Shown here piece by piece: positions 54,526 to 64,000 of a DNA stretch of 64,000 nucleotides. The notes beneath the pieces are model-generated. The model did not search any database and had not been told where the DNA came from. It saw only the letters and a program-made list of their open reading frames with translations. A program made the translations under genes and the position numbers. The stretch is from Symsagittifera roscoffensis. Lineage: Eukaryota; Xenacoelomorpha; Acoela; Convolutidae. The stretch spans positions 18,450,660-18,514,659 of the forward strand of contig NC_087069.1 of assembly GCF_963678635.1 (NCBI RefSeq), written 5' to 3'. Every line of letters starts with the position of its first letter. Position 1 is the first letter of the stretch.

Positions 54526-55460
54526 TGTAACATTCGCCCGGAAGATACATATCGACGGATAACAAAACTAAGTCTTAAGACGACTGGCTAGCGTCTAAAC
54601 AGAGCTTTGCATGTTTTTCACCGTCTCTAACAAGCCAGTACTTTTCGGTGGTCTTTCTTACATCGGTTCGACAAAAACGTTACTGTTCTCCGGCTTCGAC
54701 CAGAACGCTCAAATTAACTGAATTACATGCAAAAATAGTGAGCTCATGGCTGGGTCTCAGTATCCCCAGACCACGAGGTCACTCCTAAAAACAGGGCTAC
54801 TACTTATTATATTACTATTGTTTTTGTTCAGTAGATAAAAATCATCATCTCCATCGAAGATGGATCAACCCTTTCCCCCAACTCTTAGCACCTCATCCTT
54901 GTCAAAACTAATCCAAATATCAATTAAATTCAAGTCAAGACATGACAGGATGCTAAAAGTTCATATGAGTCAATAAAAGTTTTCCGTCCCGAGACCCTTC
55001 CGGATTCTTGAATCCAGTGAATCAAGCTCCTCAAGTTCGAATTCACGATAACACGGAGGGCTGATTTCTTACCCTTCACCGTTGTTCGCAACGGCCTTGC
55101 AACTATTGTAGCAGCACAATAGTTGCAACTCGGAACGTTCTCTGCACTCTGCTGCTGTTTTTCTTCAATTTCGACTTCTTCAATTTCGATCAAGTTGTTC
55201 TCGTCAGCGCAACCAACGTTGTTGTTCTGTTCTTTTACTCGTTTTTTGTTAAAAATGGCCGTTTCAGCATTTCTCAGAAATGTGACGTCATCATTCGAAT
55301 TTTTGAAATTTTAAAATACTAGAATATTCCAGCCTTCACCGTTTGGCTAAACGTTCCAAAAACGTCGTTAATCCTTCAAAATCATTAACTCGGAAGGTTC
55401 ACTGCTAAAATTTCGAATTCTGCAGAGATTGCATTTTGGCCATTCTGGTCGAATGTCACA
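54526..55460 (-). repeat. 5' LTR of giant element
   Basis: The 935-bp LTR in full, TGTGACATTCG..CGAATGTTACA on the element strand. Its right flank GTAATTC resumes the array unit interrupted at 33036. Confidence 0.93.
55097..55128 (-). promoter_or_regulatory. Conserved LTR hairpin (5' LTR copy)
   Basis: Identical to the hairpin at 33531-33562. If it lies within the R region it would be at the 5' end of the genomic RNA. Confidence 0.75.
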
Positions 55461-58400
55461 GTAATTCTCTTTTTTAGAAAATAAAAATTGTCAGTTATGA
55501 AAATTTCAGTACTTCCGTACGCTTTCGTATAACAATCTCATCACAAAAAGCGAAAAAAACGACAGTTTATTATCTTAGTCAATTTTTTGTGTCAATCTGA
55601 TCGGAATTTTCGTATATGGGGGCTATCTTTGTATCTTTGTTTTTTGTTTCGTTTTTTGCTTGTTTCGCTTGCGGGCAAGGCAATCCAATTAGGACAAATC
55701 AATTTTTTCATGACACTAGGAAAAACTTCGATTAAATAATTCGATTGACAAAAGTCTGTGGTTCAAATATAGTTAGATTATACACTTTTTGGGAAATCAC
55801 AGTTTTTTGCTAACGTTTTTTTGAGTCTAATAAGGTTGTTCATATTCTTGTACAAAAAGTGAAATTTGTGTTTTCTTGTTTTTTTTTCAAATTACTTTTT
55901 CTCGGCTTGAATCTTAATTTTTTAGACACAATTACTTTTCTTAATAAAAAAAAGTCAAACACTGCTATCGAAAAAATCAAAAAGTCACAAAAAACTTGAT
56001 TATTTTCTAATTTAGAGAACGGGCCTTTTTTGTCAGATTTCCAAGCGAATCAATAAAATAGCCATTGATCCATTTGTATCAAATTGAGTTATTTTTATCC
56101 AAAAAAGTCTCAATCATTAATTGATCTAGAAGTTATGGAAAATTTGGCAGCCAAAGTTGGATTTCTAAAAGTCGAAATAGCAGAGGGGATCAATTAAGAA
56201 GAGTTGGGATCCTATATAAAGTGTGTTATGGTTTTAGTTTTGACTTGGTAAAATTTGTATTTCGATTTTTCTGCTTGTCGATACGATTTTCATCTTTGAA
56301 ATTTTATGCTAGTCGACACACCCCCTCTAAAACCGCCGTGCTAAAAACTTAGAAACGTTAACTCTGCTTTTCAATGCAGCGCTCATTTATAACAAATGCC
56401 TCTATAAAAATCACTTGAAACTTGCAGCAAACAAAACAAATATTTGCAAAGCATATTTTCAAACTCAAAAACAAAATAATTGCAATGGTAAGCTAGCACT
56501 CTATAGACCAGAAAAAAAATGGTCATACTTTTTTCTACCCAAAAAAATGCTGATTATACAATTCCATAAACGAAGTTTTTGGAAAACGCTTATCATATAC
56601 CTTCCGTGTCTGAAACCTGCAATACCAGCATTTTTACATACACGAAAAATGCCAACTAAAAAATCCAAAACTGAGGAAAAAATTATTGCTCTAATATCAA
56701 AAAGAATTGCTTCTATATTCAATTAAATTGTTTTTGAAAAAGAGTACGGTTGTCATAGAAAAAAAAAACAGACGCAATCAAGATTACTTTAAAAACATTT
56801 GCTTTCATAGACAGTTTTTTGTCGAAACTGGCATGTACATGTGCTTCAACATCGAAAATACTCAATAGTCCTGGTTTACAAATGCCCTGTTTACGCTAAC
56901 ACTTTCATGCTGAACTTCTTTAGTAAATATTCGACGCCATTGGGTTTACCTTAGAAAAAATGCTTTTCTAGGTTTCCATAGAGTAATTGTGATTTTTTTC
57001 TGGCCATTGAAACTAGAGGGGAATTTGTCTTCGGCTTTGATTTATTGTTTTTTTGTTTACGCAAAATCAGGTACAACAAACGAGCAGTGTGTTATGGTTT
57101 TAGTTTTGACTTGGTAAAATTTGTATTTCGATTTTTCTGCTTGTCGATACGATTTTCATCTCTAAAATTTTACGCTAGTCGACACACCCCCTCTAAAACC
57201 GCCGTGCTAAAAACTTAGAAACGTTAACTCTGCTTTTCAATGCAGCGCTCATTTATAACAAATGCCTCTATAAAAATCACTTGAAACTTTCAGTCAACAA
57301 ATTAATTTTTCTTAAGAAAATTTTCAAACTCAAAAACCAAATAGTTACAATGGTACGCTAGCATTCTATAGACTAGAAAAAAAATTGTCATACCTGTTTT
57401 ACACAAAAAATACTGATTATATAATTCTATACATGAAGTTTTTGAAAAACGCTTATCATACAACTTCCGTATCTGAAATCTGCAAGACTAGCATTTTTTC
57501 ATACACTGAAAAATGCCCACTAAAAATCCAAAATTGAAGAAAAAATTAACGCTCTATTATCAAAAAGAATTGCTTCTATATTCAATTAAATTATTTTTGA
57601 AAAAGAGTACGGTTGTCATAAAATAAAAACAGACGCAATCAAGATTACTTTAAAAAATATTTGCTTTCATAGACAGTTTTTTGTCGAAACTGGCATGTAC
57701 ATGTGCTTCAACATCGAAAATACTCAATAGTCTTGGTTTACAAATGCCCTGTTTACGCTAACACTTCCATGCTGAACTTCTTTAGTAAAAACTCAACGCC
57801 CTTGGGTTTACCTAAGAAAAAATGCTTTTCTAGGTTTTCATAGAGTAATTGTGATTTTTTTCTGGCCATTGAAACTAGAGAGGAATTTGTCTTCGGCTTT
57901 GATTTATTGTTTTTTTATTTACGCAAAATTAAGTACAACAAACGAGCATTGGAATAAATCGAAAAGTATTTAATATGGAGTGTTTTTCATTCGCAAATCG
58001 CAGAACCTGACTTTTCTTCAAAAACAAAATTTGAGCCAGTAAAGCAAGCCTACTTTGAAGCAAGTAAGCAAGAGTGAGTCTTTAAAAAAATTTTTTGATT
58101 TTGATTATGAAACATCCCATTTTGCTTCAGAAAAACTATTTTGATTTTGTTCCTTAAAAAAAATTAAATTTTTTGCAAAAAAAATATGAAACTGTTTTTT
58201 GGAATATTTTTTTGTAATTCTTTTTTTTAGAAAATACCGATTGTCAGTTATGAAAATTTCAGTAATATCATATGCTTTTGAATAACTATCTCATCACAAG
58301 AAGTGAAAAAAACGACAGTTTTTTAACTCAGTCATTTTTTTGTTTTTTTTGTCAATCTGATTGGAAAATTCGAATTTGGGGGCAATTTTTGTTTTTATAT

Positions 58401-61400
58401 TTGTTTTTTTTTTTGCTTTTTTCGCTTGTATCTGAGGCAATCCAATTTAGACAAATCAATTTTTCTCGTCAATGGGAAAAATTTTGATTAAATGATTCGA
58501 TTGACAAAAGTCTGTGGTTCAAATTTAGTTAGATTATACACTTTTTGGGAAATCAGAATTTTTTGCTAAAGTTTTTTTGAGTCCAATTACGTTGTTCAGA
58601 TTCTTATATAGGTAGTGAAATTCGTGTTTTCATGCTTTTTTCAGAAAAAAAATGTTCAGGTTCGTTTAGCCTCAAACCATTTTTTCGCGGCTTGAATTTT
58701 GATTTTTTAAACACATTTTTTTCTAAATTGAAATAAGGCAAACCCTTCTATCGATCAAAACAAAAAATCACAAAAAACTTGATCGTTTTCTAATTTAGAG
58801 AATGGCTATCTGTTGTTAGATTTCCGAGCGAATCAATAAAATACCTATTAATCCAGTTTTATTGAATTGAATTAGTTTTTATCAGAAGAAGTCTCAATGA
58901 TTAAATGATCTAGAAGTTATAGAAAATTTGGCAGCCAAAGTTGGATTTCTAAAAATCGAAATAGTAGAGGGGATCAGCTAAGAAGAGTTGGGATCCTATA
59001 TAAAGTGTGTTATGGTTTTAGTTTTGACTTGGTAAAATTTGTATTTCAATTTTTTTGCTTGTCGATACGATTTTCATCTTGGAAATTTTATGCTAGTCTA
59101 TTTTTACGCTAGTCGACACACCCCCTCTAAAACCGCCGTGCTAAAAACTTAGAAACGTTAACTCTACTTTTCAATGCAGCGCTCATTTATAACAAATGCC
59201 TCTATAAAAATCACTTGAAACTTGCAGCAAACAAAACAAATATTTGCAAAGCATATTTTCAAACTCAAAAACAAAATAATTGCAATGGTAAGCTAGCACT
59301 CTATAGACCAGAAAAAAAATGGTCATACTTTTTTCTACCCAAAAAAATGCTGATTATACAATTCCATAAACGAAGTTTTTGGAAAACGCTTATCATATAC
59401 CTTCCGGATCTGAAACCTGCAATACCAGCATTTTTACTTACACTGAAAAATGCCCACTAAAAAATCCAAAACTGAGGAAAAAATTATTGCTCTATTATCA
59501 AAAAGAATTGCTTCTTTATTCAATTAAATTGTTTTTGAAAAAGAGTACGGTTGTCATAGAAAAAAAAACAGACGCAATCAAGATTACTTTAAAAACATTT
59601 GCTTTCATAGACAGTTTTTTGTCGAAACTGGCATGTACATGTGCTTCAACATCGAAAATACTCAATAGTCCTGGTTTACAAATGCCCTGTTTACGCTAAC
59701 ACTTTCATGCTGAACTTCTTTAGTAAATATTCGACGCCATTGGGTTTACCTTAGAAAAAATGCTTTTCTAGGTTTCCATAGAGTAATTGTGATTTTTTTC
59801 TGGCCATTGAAACTAGAGGGGAATTTGTCTTCGGCTTTGATTTATTGTTTTTTTGTTTACGCAAAATCAGGTACAACAAACGAGCAGTGTGTTATGGTTT
59901 TAGTTTTGACTTGGTAAAATTTGTATTTCGATTTTTCTGCTTGTCGATACAATTTTCATCTTTGAAATTTTATGCTAGTCGACACACCCCCTCTAAAACC
60001 GCCGTGCTAAAAACTTAGAAACGTTAACTCTGCTTTTCAATGCAGCGCTCATTTATAACAAATGCCTCTATAAAAATCACTTGAAACTTGCAGCAAACAA
60101 AATAAATATTTGCAAAGCATGTTTTCAAACTCAAAAACTAAAAAATTGCAATGGTAAGCTAGCACTCTATAGACCAGAAAAAAAAATGGTCATACTTTTT
60201 TTTACCCAAAAAAACGCTGATTATACAATTCGATAAACGAAATTTTTGGAAAACGCTTATCATATACCTTCCGTGTCTGAAACCTGCAATACCAGCTTTT
60301 TTACTTACACTGAAAATCCAAAACTGAGGAAAAAATCATTGCTCTTTTATCAAAAAATAGCTTCTATATTCATTTAAATTATTTTTGAAAAAGGGTGCGG
60401 TTGTCATAGAAAAAAACAGACGTGATCAAGATTACTTTAAAAACTTTTGCTTCCATAAACAGTTTTTTCGAAATTGGCATGTACATTTGCTTCAACATCG
60501 AAAATACTCAATAGTCCTGGTTTACAAATGCCCTGTCTAAGCTAACACTTCCATGCTGAACTTCTTTAGTAAAAACTCAACGTCCTTGGGTTTACCTCAG
60601 AAAAAATGCTTTTCTAGGTTTTCATAGAGTAATTGTGATTTTTTTCTGGCCATTGAAACTAGAGAGGAATTTGTCTTCGGCTTTGATTTATTGTTTTTTT
60701 ATTTACGCAAAATCAGGTACAACAAACGAGCATTGGAATAGATCAAAAAGTATTCATTATGGAAAATTTTTCATTCGCAGATCGCAGCACCTGACTTTTC
60801 TTCAAAAACAAAATTTGAGCAAGTAAAGCGAGCCTAGTTTAAAGCTAGTAAGCAAGAGTCAGAGACTTTTGAAAAATATTTTGATTTTGATTATCAAACA
60901 CTTCATTTTGCTTCAGAAAAACTAGTTTCATTTTTGAAACTGTTTTTTGGAAAAATGTTTGTAATTCTTTTTTTAGAAAATACCGATTGTCAGTTATAAA
61001 AATTTCAGTACTATCATATGCTTTCGTATAACTATCTCATCACAAGAAGCGAAAAAAAACGACAGTTTTTTTAACTCAGTCATTTTTTTTTTATCAATCT
61101 GATTGGAAATTTCGCACTTGGGGGCTATTTTTGTTTTTAAATTTTTTTTTTTTGTTTCGCTTGTATGCGAGGCGATCCAAATTAGACAAATCAATTTTTC
61201 TCGTCACTGGGAAAAATTTTGATTATATGATTCAATTGACAAAAGTCTGTGGTTCAAATTTAGTTAGATTATACACTTTTTGGGAAATAACAGTTCTTGC
61301 TTGAGTTTTTTTGAGTCTAATAACGTTGTTCAGATTCTTATAAAGGTAGTGAAATTTGTGTTTTCATGTTTTTTTCAGAAAAAAAATGTTCAGGTTTGTT

Positions 61401-64000
61401 TAGCCTCGAACTATTTTTTTGCGGCTTGAATCTTGTTTTCTTAAACACAATTTTTTCTAAATTGAAATAAAGCAAATCCTTCTATCGAACAAAACAAAAA
61501 ATCACAAAAAAACTTGATCGTTTTCTAATTTAGAGAATGGGTCTCTTTTGTTAGATTTCCAGGCGAATCAATAAAATACCTTTTAAACCAACTTTATTGA
61601 ATTGAATTAGTTTTATCAGAAGAAGTCTCATGATTAATTGATCTAGAAGTTATGGCAAATTTGGCAGCCAAAGTTGAACGTCTAAAAATCGAAATAGTAG
61701 AGGGAATCATTTAAGAAGATTCGGGATGCCATATATTGTGTGTTATGGTTTTAGTTTTGACTAGGTAAAATTTTTAATTCAATTTCTCTGCTTGTCGATA
61801 CGATTTTCATCTTTGAAATTTTATGCTAGTCGACACACCCCTTCTAAAACCATCGTGCAATGCAGCGCTCATTTATAACAAATGCCTCCATAAAAATCAC
61901 TTAAAACTTGCAGCAAACAAAATTAATATTTGCTAAGAATATTATCAAACTCAAAAACAAAATAATTGAAATGGTAAGCTAGCACTCTATAGACCAGAAA
62001 AAAATTGTCATAGTTTTTTCTACACAAAAAAAAGCTGATTATACAATTCCATAAACGAAGTTTTTGGAAAACGCTTATCATACACCTTCCGTGTCTGAAA
62101 CCTGCAATAACAGCTTTTTTACATACACTTAATAATGCCCATTAAAAAATCCAAAACTGAGGATAAAATTATTGCTCTATCATCAAAAAAATGCTTCTAT
62201 CTTCAATTAAATTGTTTTTGAAAAAAGGTGCGGTTGTCATTGAAAAAAAAACAGATGCAATCAAGATTACTTTAAAAACATTTGCTTTCATAGACAGTTT
62301 TTTGTCGAAATTGGCATGTACATTTGCTTCAACATCAAAAACACTCGATAGTCCTGGTTTACAAATGCCCTGTCCACGCTAACACTTCCATGCTGAACTT
62401 ATTTAGTAATTATTCAACGCCATTGGGTTTACATCAGAAAAAATGCTTTTCTAAGTTTTCATAGAGTAATTGTGATTTTTTCTGGCCATTGAAACTAGAG
62501 AGCAATTTGTCTTCGGCTTTGATTTGTTGTTTTATTGTTTACGCAAAATCAGGTACAACAAACAAGCATTGGAATAGATCAAAAAGTATTCATTATGGAA
62601 AGTTTTTCATTCGCAGATCGCAGCACCTAACTTTTCTTCAAAAACAAAATTTGAGCGAGTAAAGCGAGCCTAGTTTAAAGCTAGTAAGCAAGAGTCAGAG
62701 TCTTCAAAAGAATGTTTCGATTTTGATTATCAAACACTTCATTTTGCTTCCGAAAAACTAGTTTTGATTTTTTTCTTCAAAAAAATTAAAATTTTCTTAA
62801 AAACATTTTCGAAACTGTTTTTTGGAAAAAAATTTTTGTAATTTTTGATTTAGAAAGTAACGATTGTAAGTTATGAAAATTTCAGTATTTTCATTCGCTT
62901 GCGTATAACTATCTCATCACAAAAAGGAAAAAAAGCGACAGTTTTATAACTCAGTCAGTTTTTTTAGTCAATCTGAAATATAAACAGTGAAATTTGTTTT
63001 TATGTTTTTTATTCAAACCCTCTTATCGAACAAAACAAAAATTCACAAAAAATTTGATTGTGTTCTATTTTAAAGAATGGGTCTCTGTTGTCAGATTTCC
63101 AAGCGAATCAATAAAATACCTATTGATCCATTTTTATTGAATTGAATTAATTTATCAGAGAAAGTCTCCATCATTAATTGATCTAGAAGTTATGGAAAAT
63201 TTGGCAGCCAAAGTTGAACTTCTAAAAATCGAAATACTAGAAGGAATCAGTTAAGAAGATTCGGGGTGCTATATGTTGTGTGTTATGGTTTTAACTTTGA
63301 CTTGGTAAAATTTGTATTTCGATTTTTATGCTTGTCGATACGATTTTCATCTTGGAAATTTTATGCTAGTCTATTTTTACGCTAGTCGACACACCCCCTC
63401 TGAAACCGCCGTGTCGAAAACTTAGAAACGTTAACTCTGCTTTTCATTGCAGCGCTCATTTATAACAAATGCCTACACAAAAATCACTTAAAACTTGCAG
63501 CAAACAAAATTAATATTTGCATAGAATTTTTTCAAACTCAAAAACAAAATAATTGCAAGGGTAAGCTAACACTCTATAGACCAGAAAAAAAATTGTCATA
63601 CTTTTTTCTACCCAAAAAAAGCGCATTATACAATTCCATAAACGAAGTTTTTGGAAAACGCTTATCATACACCTTCCGTGTCTGAAACCTGCAATACCAT
63701 CATTTTTACATACACTGAAAAATGCCCACTAAAAAATCAAAAACTGAAGAAAAAATTATTGCTCTATTATCAAAAAAATAGCTTCTATATTCAATTAAAT
63801 TATTTTAAAAAAAGGGTGCGGTTGTCATAGAAAAAAACAGACGTGATCAAGATTCCTTTAAAAACTTTTGCTTCCATTGACAGTTTTTTTCGAAATTGGC
63901 ATGTACATTTGCTTCAACATCGAAAATACTCGATAGTACTGGTTTACAAATGCTCTGTCTACATTAACACTTCCATGCTGAACTTCTTTAGTAAAATACT
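55461..64000. repeat. Tandem array with higher-order structure
   Basis: Head-to-tail units that each contain, in order, CAGTTATGAAAATTTCAGTA, GAAAATTTGGCAGCCAAAGT, TTTATGCTAGTCGACACACC, GCAGCGCTCATTTATAACAA, CAGGTACAACAAACGAGCA and GAAACTGTTTTTTGG. The GCAGCGCTC landmark falls near 56384, 57243, 59177, 60041, 61862 and 63450, so units are about 0.86, 1.93, 0.86, 1.82 and 1.59 kb. Short units lack a roughly 1-kb block, with the same junction (CGAGCAG/TGTGTTATGG) at 57085 and 59885. A 2800-bp block (one short plus one long unit) is duplicated. Open frames such as 56415-56726 and 59215-59460 are repeat-borne and shifted between copies. The array runs off the right end. Confidence 0.88.

Larger units (their letters stand above)
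33037..55460 (-). mobile_element. Giant Ty3/gypsy LTR retrotransposon, 22.4 kb
   Basis: Bounded by two LTRs (858 and 935 bp) that differ by about four substitutions, one 79-bp deletion and a 2-base homopolymer change. Flanks belong to one repeat unit: left ends TTTTTTTGTA, right begins GTAATTC, while uninterrupted units read TTTTTTTGTAATTC (58210, 60950). The shared GTA is a target duplication of at least 3 bp. Order: gag-protease, RT remnant, integrase plus macro domain, accessory ORFs. The protease-RT-integrase order is Ty3/gypsy-type. Lesions: frameshift near 47.73 kb, loss of RT/RNase H core near 47.15 kb, TAA at 46456-46458, TAG at 43028-43030, and frameshifts near 42.2 and 39.53 kb. It is much larger than common gypsy elements (about 5-8 kb), in the size class of plant Ogre and planarian Burro elements. 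Confidence 0.93.

Noticed and set aside
56415..56726. Repeated ORFs in the tandem array as a gene family
   Set aside because: Frames shift and stop at different places among copies and no domain is recognisable.

Overview
This is a eukaryotic window from an AT-rich invertebrate metazoan genome; I cannot name the species. Evidence: GT..AG introns with TTTTAG/TTTCAG acceptors, large introns, symmetric phase-1 fibronectin-III exons, LTR and LINE retroelements, and long tandem repeats. There are no bacterial genes, CRISPR arrays, or recognisable rRNA or tRNA genes. Two assembly gaps are present (1-55 and 29468-29667).

Region 1 (about 56-30451, + strand) is part of one gene made of fibronectin type III (Fn3)-like domains. 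I can place exons at 56-622 (a 13-residue coding minisatellite plus a truncated domain), 986-1273, 1651-1944, 2144-2286 + 15371-15500 (one domain split over a 13-kb intron), 25051-25344 and 30164-30451. Domains enter and leave in phase 1. The introns are swollen by mobile DNA: a 0.5-kb fragment of an old minus-strand retroelement (3950-4448), a truncated plus-strand copy of the same superfamily (LTR, leader and gag N-terminus, 4457-9212), an 8-kb field of short bidirectional repeats (about 15980-24120) holding LINE 3' fragments and a fresh 942-bp tandem duplication, and a large palindrome (28517-29467) that looks like two head-to-head LTRs.

Region 2 (33037-55460, - strand) is a giant 22.4-kb Ty3/gypsy LTR retrotransposon inserted into a tandem-repeat array; the two flanks rejoin into an uninterrupted repeat unit. 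Order in its own orientation: 5' LTR, PBS, 3-kb leader with about 15 copies of a CCGGAGGGGT motif, gag-protease ORF (1302 codons), a remnant of the RT start, a deletion of the RT/RNase H core, integrase with a C-terminal macro domain, then about 9 kb of accessory coding sequence, 3' UTR, PPT and 3' LTR. The accessory part is now four ORFs separated by single lesions but reads as one ancestral frame of nearly 3000 codons, with a coiled coil, an SGNH hydrolase with its catalytic motifs, a possible second degenerate SGNH-like domain, and a 1604-codon tail without recognisable domains. The LTRs differ by only about four substitutions plus one 79-bp deletion, so the insertion is young although this copy cannot make its own reverse transcriptase. 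The divergent fragment at 4 kb aligns without gaps to the end of the 1604-codon ORF, showing that the accessory protein is an old, shared component.

Region 3 (55461-64000, with its left part at about 31813-33036) is the tandem array, with units of about 0.86 to 1.9 kb and a 2.8-kb higher-order duplication.

The best candidate for an undescribed system is this giant retroelement: a macro domain joined to integrase, a huge SGNH-containing accessory polyprotein, a gypsy-insulator-like motif array in the leader, and a covarying hairpin in the LTR.
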